Shown here: positions 13,931 to 29,185 of the stretch, one piece after another
Layout of the letters: each line of letters opens with the position of its first letter
Numbering within the stretch: the first letter of the stretch is position 1
Assembly: GCA_964057225.1 (NCBI GenBank)
Contig: OZ059898.1
Location: 13,107,767-13,171,766, forward strand
DNA: 64,000 nt
Source: Auanema rhodensis
Lineage: Eukaryota; Nematoda; Chromadorea; Rhabditida; Rhabditidae
Reading direction: 5' to 3'
The notes under the pieces: model-generated
The model's database searches: none
What the model was told of the DNA's origin: nothing
The model's input: the letters and a program-made list of their open reading frames with translations, nothing else
Made by a program: the position numbers and the translations under genes

Positions 13931-14891
13931 ATGATCTTACCAAGTGTAGAAGATTGCTATCATGGAGTTACAGTCAATAGCCGAGATATAGACAAAAGTG
14001 ATGATTTCAAAGAAACTTTAGGAAAAGCTTTGGCTGAATGGAAAGCCGAACATAAACGGGGAATATGGTTTCACATTGATATAAAGGTTACTTTCAAAAT
14101 AACTTGCTATTTATCTATTTTTACTTAAAGGATTCCTATTTAATACCTATTCTTGCTGATAATGGTTTTGTCTTTCATCATTCCCAACCTCACTATGTAT
14201 TGATGAATAAATGGCTCCCTAATACCCCATCTACTTTGCCAAAGTTTAATCTTCATCTTATAATTTTAGTTTGATATCAATTTTAAGGCATTTGCATACT
14301 ACGATTGGAGTGGGGGGCTTAGTTATGCGAGAGGATAGAAGCATACTTCTGATGAGGGAGAAGAAGGGGTTTTACTTGTATCATCTTTAATTAATTAGTT
14401 ATAATTTACTTTAGTGGTTATTTGGGTTGGAAACTACCGGGAGGCATGAATGATCCAATGGAAAGTATTTTTCAAACAGCTTCACGGGAAGTATTCGAAG
14501 AAACTGGAGTTCATGCCGTAGCCAAATCTATATTAATGTTTCGGTAAAATATTTTTCTTTTGCGAAAAGAAGAACATTAATTAGACATGCTCCGTACAAG
14601 TGGCCAGGGACTTCCGATATTTATTTCATTTGTGCTATGACTCTTAAAGATGAAAATAATTCAATCATTAATCCCTGTCCTACTGAAACAGAAGAAGCTA
14701 AATGGTTCACACGGTATGTTTGTTTTGCTTTTACTTTCAACCTTGTATCTTTAAGTTCTGAGTTCGAGGAATTGCCAAGAACATCATACATCAAATTTTT
14801 ACAATTAGTAGTTGAACGTTATGATAATTTCAAGAGCTCTAACAGAAACGGCTTCACTCAAGACAAGAATGGATTTATGATTTCTCAATAG
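13931..14891 (+). CDS. Nudix hydrolase, NUDT6-like
   Basis: Hydrolase of nucleoside-diphosphate-linked substrates; the physiological substrate of the NUDT6 type is not settled. Six exons: 13931-14086, 14131-14243, 14288-14377, 14415-14543, 14585-14713, 14756-14891; all joins are in phase, giving 250 residues. The Nudix box is intact: G-x5-E-x7-R-E-V-x-E-E-x-G-V in GMNDPMESIFQTASREVF then EETGV, at about residues 126-148. An N-terminal region with WFHIDIK, then FHHSQPHYV, precedes it, as in vertebrate NUDT6 (WLHIPI... CFHHA...), and the core is followed by SDIYFICAM and EAKWFT. The first ATG follows an AT-rich leader. The gene is convergent with dynamin, with 360 bp between the stop codons. 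Catalytic glutamates are present, so it is probably active. Confidence 0.88.
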
Positions 14892-15251
14892 ATGATTCTA
14901 ACTTTATTTATTTCTACAATACAGATCTGTAAATATTTATAAAACATGCACACTAGAGACCTCCGCTTGCATGCGGATCTGTAAATGCACTACGTCTAAA
15001 AAATTAATTATCCTTATTGCTTAAACCAAATCGTACATACAAGATACAAACTGAATTATCCAAAACAAACTAAATCTAGTATTGTAAAGCAGGGTCACAG
15101 GATACAAGATTGGGTATAAAACTCTAACTACTTTGTGAAAAAAAAACTCACTAAAAAGCGAAAAGTGAGAAAAATAAGTTAAGAGAACTTTGCACAACAC
15201 CACTTGAACTAGTAAATAATAAATTAAGTAATATTAGCCTTAATCCATGAA
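14892..15251. other. Shared 3' flank of Nudix and dynamin genes
   Basis: 360 bp between two convergent stop codons. AT-rich, presumed to hold both poly(A) sites; no exon seen. Confidence 0.6.
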
Positions 15252-19503
<4,252 letters not shown>

Positions 19504-19544
19504 TTTTCCGATCTTTTTGCTTGGACACTTCTCGTCCTTCCTCT

Positions 19545-21724
19545 GAAGAAATATTATAAAGAAATTTATTTGAAATTTTATGAATCGAAATAATAAAGAA
19601 AACTGAAGAGAAACTATGAGCATCATGTGGTCGTTATCACTAATTCGTCATCAACGAAGAGCATCATGCACTGACTAATACGACAACTTTGATTAAAATC
19701 AAATTGAAAAACGATGGAGCACAATGATTTCACAGCAATGAAAAGATTGATGAGATGAAAAAGGCACAAAATCAAGTCTCAGTTTTACCGATATCTTGAA
19801 AGCAGCAGCAAGTGTAGTTCAATTCAGCTTGTTAGCTAATTTAATTCAGTAGTTAAAATTGGACAGATTTTCAAGAACATGTAAAAATCAGAGGTCTTGA
19901 AGAATACCACAAAAATGATCTTCATCGGGATTATGTTATGACTCATGGAACCAGGCTTAACTTGGATTGCACCAGAAAGGTGCCAATCAATTTTATTTGC
20001 ACCTTTTCTGTTTGCACCTTCTGCACATCTTCAAAAGGTTGAAGCAATTATGAAAGAGAGAACAGTTCTCACCTTTTTAACGAGAAAGACAATTCACTTG
20101 CTATTCTTTTTACTATAGTTGCGATAAATAATTCTAGTAGGAGAAGTTTGAGCGTCTCGATTTGTCAATATCCTGCAGTCTGCGCTCTCTTCACTCTCTT
20201 TCAACACGGCTGCTAGTGAACCAAAAGAAAGACTAAAGCATATATAGGTGTCTCCCGTATCAATGTAGATGATATTTACTGGTTGAATGGAAAAAAAGTA
20301 AGAACAACATACATTGCACAGAAACTGTGTCTGAGCAAAACAGTGCTCGGCCTCGTCTTTCGCAAGTAGTCCATCATTCATGCAAAATCGAATGTACTAT
20401 GAATATGTGGTTTCATTTGCGAAAAGAAAAGATTGAAAATAGCGTTGTGGATGCAAAGCTCGTAATGCTTGACAAATTTTTTCAGATGCAGAAGCTGGAG
20501 GGTCAGTAAAATTGAATGAAAAACTAAAAACCATGTTTTTGAAGCATTGGGGGTATCAGCGAAAAATGCTATTTGTTTATGGTGTTTTAGCAAAAACATA
20601 GACTTGTATTGGTATACAGAATTGAATTGATGTTACATCGACAGGGAATGAAAGTAGAAAACAGACAAAACGGGAAAAATTGAGTTCTGCTTTATGGATT
20701 TCAGATGTTGAGACGATGTGAGTGCCGTATATCAGATGAGAAGACGAAAGAGGGGCATGCGTGCAGAATCGATGGGTTGGAGTTGGGCAGCAAGCAAGGA
20801 AAAACGACAGCATTATAAGGAAAGCAAGAAGAAAGGTTCCAAAGAGATTAGTATACAAATAACAATAATATGGCTGGTGAAACATAGTCAAATAGTGTTA
20901 TGATAACGCATTATCAGTTATGTAATGAGAGATGAGTTTATACATATAAAGAGTAAAAGATTGACATGATTTTGTTCATGATGAACAACCCATATAACCC
21001 AGCTGAACAATGAATACGAGGAAAAAATGAGTCTCGCTTGGGCTTCTTTACATATGTATGCTTACATGAGTATAGAAACACTGAGAATAAAAATTATTCC
21101 AACTGGGGTGTGATCAATTTTGACGTATAGACTGAATATCCTTGCTTCAGGTTGCTATGCAATCACAGCAATATGCTAGTATAAGTAAGTCAAATCGAGA
21201 AACTGATTTAGTCTCTATAGAACAAAAAATAGATATGTAGTCTATGGTTGATGTATATGCTACACACCAGCTTACCACTTTGTTGAATGAATAAAAGACT
21301 TCAAAAAACCTCAGAAACCATGGACGAAAGCAAGAAGACGAATAATCGCAAAGTAGTATTGGAGATGAAGAAGCAGGGAAGCAGGCACCCCATGAGATGG
21401 AAGGACCTTGTCTAAGAAGACTAACAAGTCAGTTAAAACTAACATTTTATGCTTTTCGACCAACTTGAATGAAATCTAAAAATTGAGTCCTAACTTATAG
21501 CATTGATTATTATAAAGAAAACTAGGACTACTACTCAACCGCTCTCGAATAAGCTGACTTCAAAAATGAATAGCAGTAGCGAGAAAAAAGTCACGTGAGT
21601 GCGTGCGAATCCACGTGTGAAATTATATATTTTCTGTTTCACGAATATAGTTGAATAGTTTACTACTATGGTTTGAAAATCATAAATATTCTTAATATCG
21701 TTATAGATAATTAGCTATAGATTC
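19545..21724. other. Region upstream of dynamin
   Basis: About 2.2 kb with no recognisable exon; presumed dynamin promoter. Short open stretches exist on the plus strand (about 20327-20509, 20707-20816), one starting right after a TTTCAG, but they do not join in phase into a convincing gene. Confidence 0.5.
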
Positions 21725-22016
21725 ATGAAAAATGCATTGGTCGGGGAGAAGATTTGTAAAATCGAAAAAATGAGAAAGGAAATTGACAGAGATAAGAAGA
21801 AGCTTGTTCTACTGGCAACGCCCGCTAGACGCATTAATGTCAAGTTGGCGTCGTAAGTTGAATTAGATTCATAAAACTGATGAAAATAGACATAGCTTTC
21901 TTCTATCTTGTTCTACCACGTTTTTATCTCTCCGCTTCAGGAATCCGATCGAAATGTTGCCCTACTGTAAAGAAATACGATTTGTCCCTATCAATAAACT
22001 TTCAAAAGAGAAATGA
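21725..22016 (+). CDS. Possible two-exon microprotein (67 aa), unknown function
   Basis: I do not recognise this protein. An ATG at 21725 opens 42 codons to a good donor (TC|GTAAGTT, 21852), a pyrimidine-rich intron of 88 bp ends CGCTTCAG at 21940, and 25 further codons run in phase to TGA at 22014. The product is basic and helical in the first half (KICKIEKMRKEIDRDKKKL), then TPARRINVKLAS, then NPIEMLPYCKEIRFVPIN. There is no signal peptide or membrane helix. The splice sites, phase and lack of low-complexity sequence support it; short length and lack of recognisable homology argue caution. CACGTG-type motifs lie on both sides (21591-21618 and 22320-22338). Confidence 0.35.
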
Positions 22017-23557
22017 GTGAATGAAGATGTGTATCCGGTTTAAATGATGCCAGAAGCTTCAATGGTCAAGAAGAGATGATGTAGCTAATTTAGGTCCTGA
22101 TGACGTACTTGGCTCACATGCTTTTAAGTTCTCATGTATCGTGGTATTCTTAGTGTTTAAAGATCTTTCTCAGTGCTTTTCTCAGGGGGGTAATAGAAGT
22201 TTGGTGTTAAGCTCGTTTAGTAAATGATCGAAGACCAATACCTTAGTTCATAATGATAAATCAATTTTATTGGTCCCAAAGACAACTTCACTGAGACTTC
22301 ATCGATACATATAAATTTGACGTGATTCACGTGAACGAGACAAATAAAAGATGGATTAAGCTTATGAAAATAAAAAAAATATTGATAATTATCTTCAAAG
22401 AAAATTGTTTTTTTTTGTTTTCAAGTGATTATACGCAGATTATATTGTGGTAATAGCGAATGTTTTTATTTTTATATATTTAATCAAGAAGAACCTAAGA
22501 TGTATTGGAGAATACTGCAACGAAAAAGCGATAATATTTTCAATAGCTTCGCATAAACTTGAAGTTTTTTACTTCTAAACTCTAATGAATACTCAGTTGG
22601 AATTAGGTTCCTGCACCAAGCTCGAAATTATTTGACGGCTTTGTTGTAGACAGCGAAATAGCGCTTCGCAAAGTATGAAGCTTATTAGTATGCGAGATAG
22701 AGATGGAGGTTTTGACACAAAAATCAACAACATTATATTGATTCTGCATACTACATGTGACAAAAAATTTTCAGGTTTATTCGTTTCTATTTTTTGGAGC
22801 AATAACTTGAAGTAGAGAGTAACTTCTAAAATGAGAAGAGATAGAAAGAAGCTTCTAGATTGGCAATTGGCCACCAGGAAGACACGAGTAAAAATGAAGA
22901 GAATGAAGATGGATGTTGGTGAAGTAAAGAAAAGAGTGAGCAGAAGTAGTTTGGGTTGGATTCGCTGCTTCGATTTTGGTCGAACAGACGGGAGGACGAT
23001 GATGTTCATGGCGTCCTATCGACATATAAGCTTTCCCTCGACATACTCTCGGTGGGGCGCGTTTTCTCTTCCTGTCTTACTCTCAGTATCTCTTTCTCTC
23101 TATAACTCTCTTTCTCTTTCTCTCATATTCACCATTCTGTTTGTAATTTCACTAACAGCTATCCTATACTATTCCATATCCGTCATATCAAATGACACAT
23201 TTATCCATGTACTAACAACTAAAATAACATAGCAGGTAAAGAGAGAGAACAGACAGTTAAACATAAATTGAAACTTCCCATTTTCATCATTAACATTGGA
23301 TACTCTCTGTAATTTGTTTCGGAACTCTGAAGAATTCATTGATGAAGTATTGCGGGGGATGATTGAACTTGAACTTATGTTTAATAAGATCACAACAATT
23401 GATAAAACTAAACTTTATTAGTAAAATAAGATCATTGTTAATGTATTCAAGTATATGTCATAAAAGAAGCTGAATCAAACGAATACAATGAATACAATCG
23501 CTTGGTTAAGCTCGTTTGTATATCTTTGTTAATAACCCCTTGTGTCCACACGCGTTG
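22017..23557. other. Intergenic region downstream of the TPR gene
   Basis: About 1.5 kb without a recognised gene. A 133-codon open frame at 22831-23232 (plus) has a basic N-terminal part and then a low-complexity Ser/Leu part over CT-rich DNA; not accepted as a gene. Confidence 0.5.
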
Positions 23558-24454
23558 TCAGCCGTATCTTGGAACTCCTACGGAAGCAACCAGCATTTTC
23601 TGAGCAAGAGCTCGAGCCTGAAAAGTAGTTTAGATGTCAATAGTAGGAGAAGTTTGTGATCGAATGGAAGGAAGTAGAAAGAGTTGGTCTAGCACTACAC
23701 TTTCTCAGGAAGCCTTTGCCCAACAATATTAAAAAAAAATTCGAACAAAGGGTTTTGGCCACCATTGTGCTCCCTGGTTGCCAAATATGTTGCAAGATTT
23801 TGCTCAAGTTTCCGGAGTGTAGATGAATATTAATTCCAAGAAAAGTTGATCATCAAAATATCAAAAAAAGTCGAAAGGTTTCATTCAAATTCATTCAATC
23901 GTCGAATTTTAATTCAAAAACTTTGCTCAAAACTGGAAACCTGCGTGATCATATTCAGCTCACAGCCGGAATGGCTTCTGCTTCACTCAGTATTATTAGC
24001 CAAATAAGGATGAGATCGGAGACTTAAGAAATCCGAACCTTTTTATCGACAACGTTAATGGCTTTCATGCTGGCCGCCTTCTGAAATGAAGCTTTCGCTT
24101 CATCAGTTCGACTCATGTAATGCTGTAAAACACCTATATAATAGTAATTTGCGGCGGAGAAACCAGGCTGTAAATAAAGTTTCTTTAAAACTTCAACTTT
24201 GAACTTGAAATACTTTAACTTGTTCAGCTTTCAGAAAGCATTCGAGAGCTTCCTCCATTTGGTTCTTACCATAGTTATTCACACCTACAATGCATAATTA
24301 TAATAGTTATTATAATAATAGCTAATTATAGGAAAAGCTTACCTAACGCATACCAAGCAAACGGGTCATTTGGGTTAGCTCGAAGAGCTCGTTTCAGATT
24401 TTTAGTATTTTCTTCTGACTTTAATTCTGGAGGCATTTCTCGCCTTACAGGCAT
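23558..24454 (-). CDS. Small TPR protein, RMDN-like C-terminal half
   Basis: Minus-strand exons 24343-24454, 24214-24284, 24039-24167 and 23558-23617, all in phase, give 123 residues. Two TPR-like helix pairs are visible: NPNDPFAWYALG...EEALECFLKAEQVKPGF, then YYYIGVLQHYMSRTDEAKASFQKA, then a helix ending ARALAQKMLVA. The AEQVxPxF and final DKKxRAxAQ(K)ML pattern resembles the C-terminal half of the RMDN (regulator of microtubule dynamics) family; members are usually 220 residues or more, so this copy is short or lacks N-terminal exons. The chosen ATG (24454) is 33 bp below a TTTTTCAG acceptor at 24488-24489, and no coding exon was seen between there and the securin-like gene. It lies on the same strand 625 bp behind that gene and might be a third operon member. 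Gene confidence is high, family moderate. Confidence 0.7.
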
Positions 24455-25112
24455 TTTAGCTGGAGAGACTTTGAGGTCTATGGTTAACTGAAAAATAGAA
24501 CAAAATGATAAAGAAGTATATGAGACAGATGAACGAAATGAACAAATGAATGATCAGATGGGTGGAGAGATGCGGCTTATGATATGAGTTATGAACATAT
24601 ACGATGAAACTGCTTATGACGCTCAAAAGGAAGGGCGGATATCATTAATCCTACTCATAAGCCACGTGATTAATCTGATAATCGCCTGTTTGCTTCTTTC
24701 TTTCATTTTTTGTCGCAATTGCAAAACATGAGGAAGCCGATTGGAAATCAAAAAAAACTTCAAATCAGCGATTTCGCACAGAAAATGGTCCCGGCAACAT
24801 ACGGCTATTTTGAGTATGAGCGAGTTTTCCCGAATATAGTCGATTATTCAGAAATTTGAAAGAAATTATTTACAGCATTACGAAAACTGTATGTAATTCA
24901 TCCAATCTTAACTGAGACCCACAAATACATATGATAAATTGTAAAAGAGATAGCAGATTAACTAATATTTATCCTGAGTTCCATTATTATACAAAATATT
25001 GTACATTTACAAGCTGATATAGCGGATTGCCAAGTATAAAACAAGATCAGTAAATGAGATATGTGACGAGTTAATGAGATTTGAAAAGTGACTGATTGTG
25101 AAGATGATTTTT

Positions 25113-26100
25113 TTAGTAACTGAAATCGTTGAAATCGATCATATTTCCTACGAAAGATTTTAATTTCATCTCCAAGTCATTTTCGGTGAGATCATCTTCA
25201 GAGAAATGTTCTTCTTTCTGAGAATTATTGATAAATGTTTGAAGAAAACAGTTATAGTTACCTCATCATTAGTTATATGGCAATAATTCATGAAAGGCAA
25301 ACTGTCAGGACAATCCTCCAAAGTAATATCTTCCTGAAACAGAATATCATAAAATGATCTGCTGCTTTAGCTGCACATACAGGAACATGCACTTCCTCTT
25401 CATAATGGTCAGGCTTCCCACCAAAAGGCACTTCAATTTCGGCATCTTCATCATCATCCATTCCATTAAAACTAAGTTCACTAATAGTAGATAAGGTTAC
25501 ATTTTGCTTCAGTTCTGGTTCGGAATCACTATGAAGGATAAGAGACCCATCCTACAAACTAGTGATCAAAAGGAAAAGATTGCGAATTTTTGAAATACCG
25601 GATTAGACATATTGAATGAAGTTTCATCGCAAGCACCAAAAGACTCAATTTCCGCATCACCATCATCATTATATACATCAAACCCTTTCTTAGTAACAGC
25701 GGTTTCGCAAAGATCATCCAAAGAATCAACTTTTCTCTACAAATAGCTGCTTATAATCAACTTCCTCCAAAATAACATACTAAACGATTAAATTGTGGAG
25801 CAATTGGATCAAATAAAGGAGCTGTTGCTATTGGAATTTGAGCTTGAGCTGGTACTGGTGCTACAACTACTGGTCCTTTCTTAACGGGAGCATCATCGAA
25901 AAAGATTTTTCCCATGCCTTTGGTAACAGGACGTGGTAAATTTTTGATGTCAATAGGTCGAGGTGTAGTATTCTGTAATAAAACTTAGTTCTTTTAAAAA
26001 GAAACTGTTAAAAATAACCCACATAAGCAATATTTTTCAATTCACCAAATGCCCTGCGGGGGGTGCTCATCACAGCAGTTCCATTTTCTCTTCTATTCAT
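25113..26100 (-). CDS. Securin-like acidic protein with destruction box
   Basis: 251 residues from six phase-0 exons: 26023-26100, 25781-25972, 25599-25736, 25381-25551, 25262-25333, 25113-25217. The N-terminus is basic and carries STPRRAFGELKN, which fits the cyclin-B/securin destruction box RxxLxxxxN with Phe in the Leu position (RRAFGELKN). Further on, GMGKIFFDDAPVKKG resembles the GKxFDAPxxxPK stretch of vertebrate securin. The C-terminal two thirds are acidic and disordered-looking, with two DAEIE motifs (one as DDDEDAEIEVPF) recalling the securin PEIExFFPF separase-blocking site. Securins evolve fast, so overall similarity is expected to be low. The ATG sits 5 bp below an acceptor (TTTAG at 26106-26107), 174 bp after the Sec12 stop. 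Inference: APC/C-regulated separase inhibitor. It could instead be another APC/C substrate. Confidence 0.75.
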
Positions 26101-26279
26101 GATTACTAAATTCAATTTTTAAAACATAATAAAGCATATAGAAGATAAAAACCCGATAAAAACGGGAAGAAAATAAATTAAAGCTCAAGAAAAAAAAATA
26201 AAAACTCTTTTCGGTAATCACAAGTTATTATGAATCACAGTGGCAGCCACAAGGTTATAAACAGAATTTACACAGTAAG
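26101..26279 (-). promoter_or_regulatory. Probable operon intercistronic region with trans-splice acceptor
   Basis: Between the Sec12 stop (26280) and the securin-like ATG (26100). On the minus strand it contains a U-rich run (TTTTTATTTTTTTTTCTT) followed by the acceptor GAATTTAG|TAATC just before the ATG. Nematode operons show this arrangement: poly(A) of the first gene, a U-rich element, then SL2-type trans-splicing. Confidence 0.6.
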
Positions 26280-28043
26280 TTAAAGTAAAACCCCAAATAA
26301 AATCCATAATACAAAGTATACAATCAATGATATGATTGAAACCTTCAAAAGGAATGACAACGGAGAACCAGCAGCTTCTATCGGCAAAGTATGAACCTAA
26401 AAACCAAACAAATAAACTCCAAAATGTTATTTAATGAAGAACAAACCTGTACAGTTTGATCAGCACTAAGAGAAACAAGAGAAGCCTTGGTACTTGCAGC
26501 TATTCCAGGCATCAAACGACGATTTTCATTGTTTTGCTTTGATTCTAGAGCAACGTCTTCAGCAACTCTGTCTAAGAATTCGACTCCAGTTACAAAAATT
26601 CCATGTGTTTCCTGTAACATATAGTAAGAACAGTCTTAGAAATCAGTATTACTTTAAAAAATTGCAATGGCTTCATCTCGTGCGTGTCGAAAATGGCCAC
26701 ACTACCTCCCAAGGTTCCAATCCCAGTGAAGTTTCCACAAGGACTTACACATAACGCAGAAATTGACTAAATACAAATCTTTAAATAATTATTAGAGATG
26801 ACGCGTACTTCTCCCTTCCTTGCTTCTTTAACAATCACAGGCTTGCACACTTGTCGATCTCGGTTGTAAGCCCATAATGCCAAGAAACAGCTAGACTTAG
26901 ATGTTCTTTGAATACAATTATATGCAACAACAAAGATAATATTATTTCCACCTAGTGTTGTGTATCTGGCTGAGCGTACCTGAACATTCGGATTATACAA
27001 CTAATACGAATTATAACAACATACTCGATAACCTTTACCGATAACAGAGGGGATAGGTAAATCCTGAATTTTTTTTCCTGAGGCAATATCCCACATAGAA
27101 AACACTCCATCAGTTCCAATAGACCTAAAATGACAAGTATATGAACACACTAATAAACAGAAACGAACATAATTATTCTGCCATCGGGGGAAATATCAAG
27201 ATCATCAACATCACCTTGATGAGCCCGAATTTCGGTAACTGGCTTTCGCACAATTTCCGGATTCTGAGTAAAAAATAATACAACCGTAAAAATAAACAAA
27301 ACTACTAACTCTATTATTTACAATATCTTTTACGTCCCAAACTCTGATATATCCATCGGAACCTCCGGTGACCAATTTTTGACCGCGTGAAGCTTTATCA
27401 AAACGAACACATTTCTTAACATTTTTTAAAAATAAAACTTTTGCAGAGAATTGTATATACCTGATAACCTTCTAATTTTTCATCAGTATTTATCCGAGCA
27501 ATTTTTCTAAAATTATAAGACAGCATACCTTCCTGCCCTTCTTCAGCAGAAACTTTATATCCAGTTGTTTCATATATATCACAGTACTAAAATTTGAAAT
27601 GTGAATATGGAATTAAAATTTTTCAAACTTACACTATCGTGACCAGCGGCAATTAAGTATTTTCCAGCTGTGGGATTACTAACACAAACAACATCCATAT
27701 TCATTGTAGCGTATTGTTCAGTCCCGATCTTTAAAGATTGAGCTTTAGATTAGCAAGACGCAAAAAATACAAACCGTAGTTGAGAGACGGGCGCTCATAC
27801 CTGTAGCACTTTGAGCTATAGCGTGTTTAAATGAAAGAATGTGAGACTAGAATATAACAAATAAAACATTAAGCCAAAATTTTCTAATAATATCACCTCC
27901 ATTTGATTAGGAACTCCGGTTTTTGCAGCTCCTCCACCTCCACCAAGCAGTAAATGCCGACCTCCAAGTTTTTTAATACAATACATTGGAGCTTTACATG
28001 TTGTAAGTATTGGTGGTTTATTGCGCGAGTTTGACGATCCCAT
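26280..28043 (-). CDS. sec-12: Sec12/PREB, guanine-nucleotide exchange factor for Sar1
   Basis: ER membrane WD40 protein that loads Sar1 with GTP to start COPII budding. Exons: 27897-28043, 27775-27846, 27633-27728, 27461-27586, 27310-27414, 27169-27263, 27025-27124, 26809-27000, 26653-26766, 26447-26611, 26280-26396; all in phase, 442 residues (human PREB 417). The N-terminal blade has the family signature PMYCIKK then LLLGGGGGAAKTGVPNQ, the glycine-rich K+-loop region needed for Sar1 exchange. Further blades include LVTGGSDGYIRVWD and GTLGGSVAIFD, and ETHGIFVTGVEFL matches the PREB EAHGIVVTDVAFL. A single C-terminal membrane helix (KVSIISLIVYFVLWILFG) anchors it with the propeller in the cytosol. 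First gene of a likely operon with the securin-like gene; divergent from rbx-2. Confidence 0.93.
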
Positions 28044-28417
28044 CTATAAAATGTTAAATAAATCTTCAAAAAAAGCTCATACACTGGTGTACACCACAAT
28101 AACGCTGCGTTGTCTCACCAGGTCGTAATAAGCTAGCAGAAAAATATGTACGTGATTACACAGCTTCACGAGAAAATACACAGTATTTATTTCTCTTAGT
28201 ACTATTTTATTTTAAATATAAAAGAATATTTCATAAATTTATTTTAGTATTGGATCATAATTTATCCTCCGATTTTAAAGTCTATTTCCTCGATCGTACT
28301 TAATCATTGGATTATATCATTTTTAGATTAATATAAAGTTTATATAAATCTGATAAATGTGATTATTGTATTTTGCAAATTCTTATTTGTTGTTATCAAT
28401 ATTTATATTTAGGAGAT
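28044..28417. promoter_or_regulatory. Divergent promoter region, sec-12 / rbx-2
   Basis: 374 bp between two start codons pointing away from each other. AT-rich with no exon; both promoters must lie here unless a distant 5' exon exists. An AG 5 bp above the rbx-2 ATG (TTTAG|GAGATATG) is a likely trans-splice acceptor. Confidence 0.6.
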
Positions 28418-29106
28418 ATGGATACATCAGAACCAGGTCCTATAGGAAACGAAGGCTCTCAAGATAGTAAAGATATGTATGTTTTCTTATATTAAATTGC
28501 GTTTGAGATTAACTTTTGTTTTTCTAGGAATGCAGTAAGTAGTTCTCCTGCCCATAACCCTACAGAGAATCGTCCGTTTATCTTGAAAAAATGGAACGCA
28601 CTTGCTGTTTGGTCATGGGATGTAGAATGCGATACATGTGCTATTTGTCGGGTTCATCTTATGGGTTAGAAATCCCTCAACATCAATAAAGCAATTTTTT
28701 ATTTTCAGAAGAATGCTTAAGGTGTCAAGCGGAATCATCATCAGAATGTGTAGTAGTGTGGGGTGAATGTAATCATTCATTTCATAACTGTTGTATGAGT
28801 CAATGGGTGCGTCAAAATAATCGCTGTCCGTTATGTCAACAGGTATGTACTTTTATGAAGCTTTTTTAAATTCTTTAAATATATTCATATTCTGTCTTTA
28901 AAGTGCTCTCTTTTAACATTCAAGTTACTGATACATTGTTATTTCATTTTTGTGATCAATTCTGTAGCTATTAGTTCTTTCTTTAATTTAATTTTACATT
29001 TCTTTAATATTTTACTATCATTTATTACTATTTTTGGTATTTTAAAATTGTTTATAATTAATTTAATAACTTTCAGGACTGGATTGTGCAACGAATCGGA
29101 CACTAG
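28418..29106 (+). CDS. rbx-2: Rbx2/RNF7 RING protein of cullin E3 ligases
   Basis: RING-H2 subunit that docks on cullins (mainly CUL5) and recruits the E2 for ubiquitin or NEDD8. Four exons: 28418-28476, 28528-28664, 28709-28842, 29077-29106; 119 residues (human RNF7 113). The sequence is nearly identical to vertebrate RNF7 over the cullin-binding strand and [23 protein letters not shown], then [42 protein letters not shown]. All zinc ligands are present. The DWIVQRIG end and the ECDTCAICR insert place it with Rbx2 rather than Rbx1 or APC11. The third intron (28843-29076) is longer than most here. Its stop is 79 bp from that of the convergent Na,K-ATPase beta gene. Confidence 0.97.
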
Positions 29107-29185
29107 TTTCATATTTTGTTATAGTCTGTGATAATTGAGTGATATCTGTAAATTGTGTAAGTATATTTATTAATTTTTTTCTCCA

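Noticed and set aside
22831-23232. 133-codon plus-strand ORF
   Set aside because: Second half is Ser/Leu low complexity over CT-rich DNA; no domain recognised and no splice context.
28418-29106. APC11 as identity of the small RING protein
   Set aside because: The ECDTCAICR insert, CLRCQAE and DWIVQRIG ending match Rbx2/RNF7, not APC11 or Rbx1.
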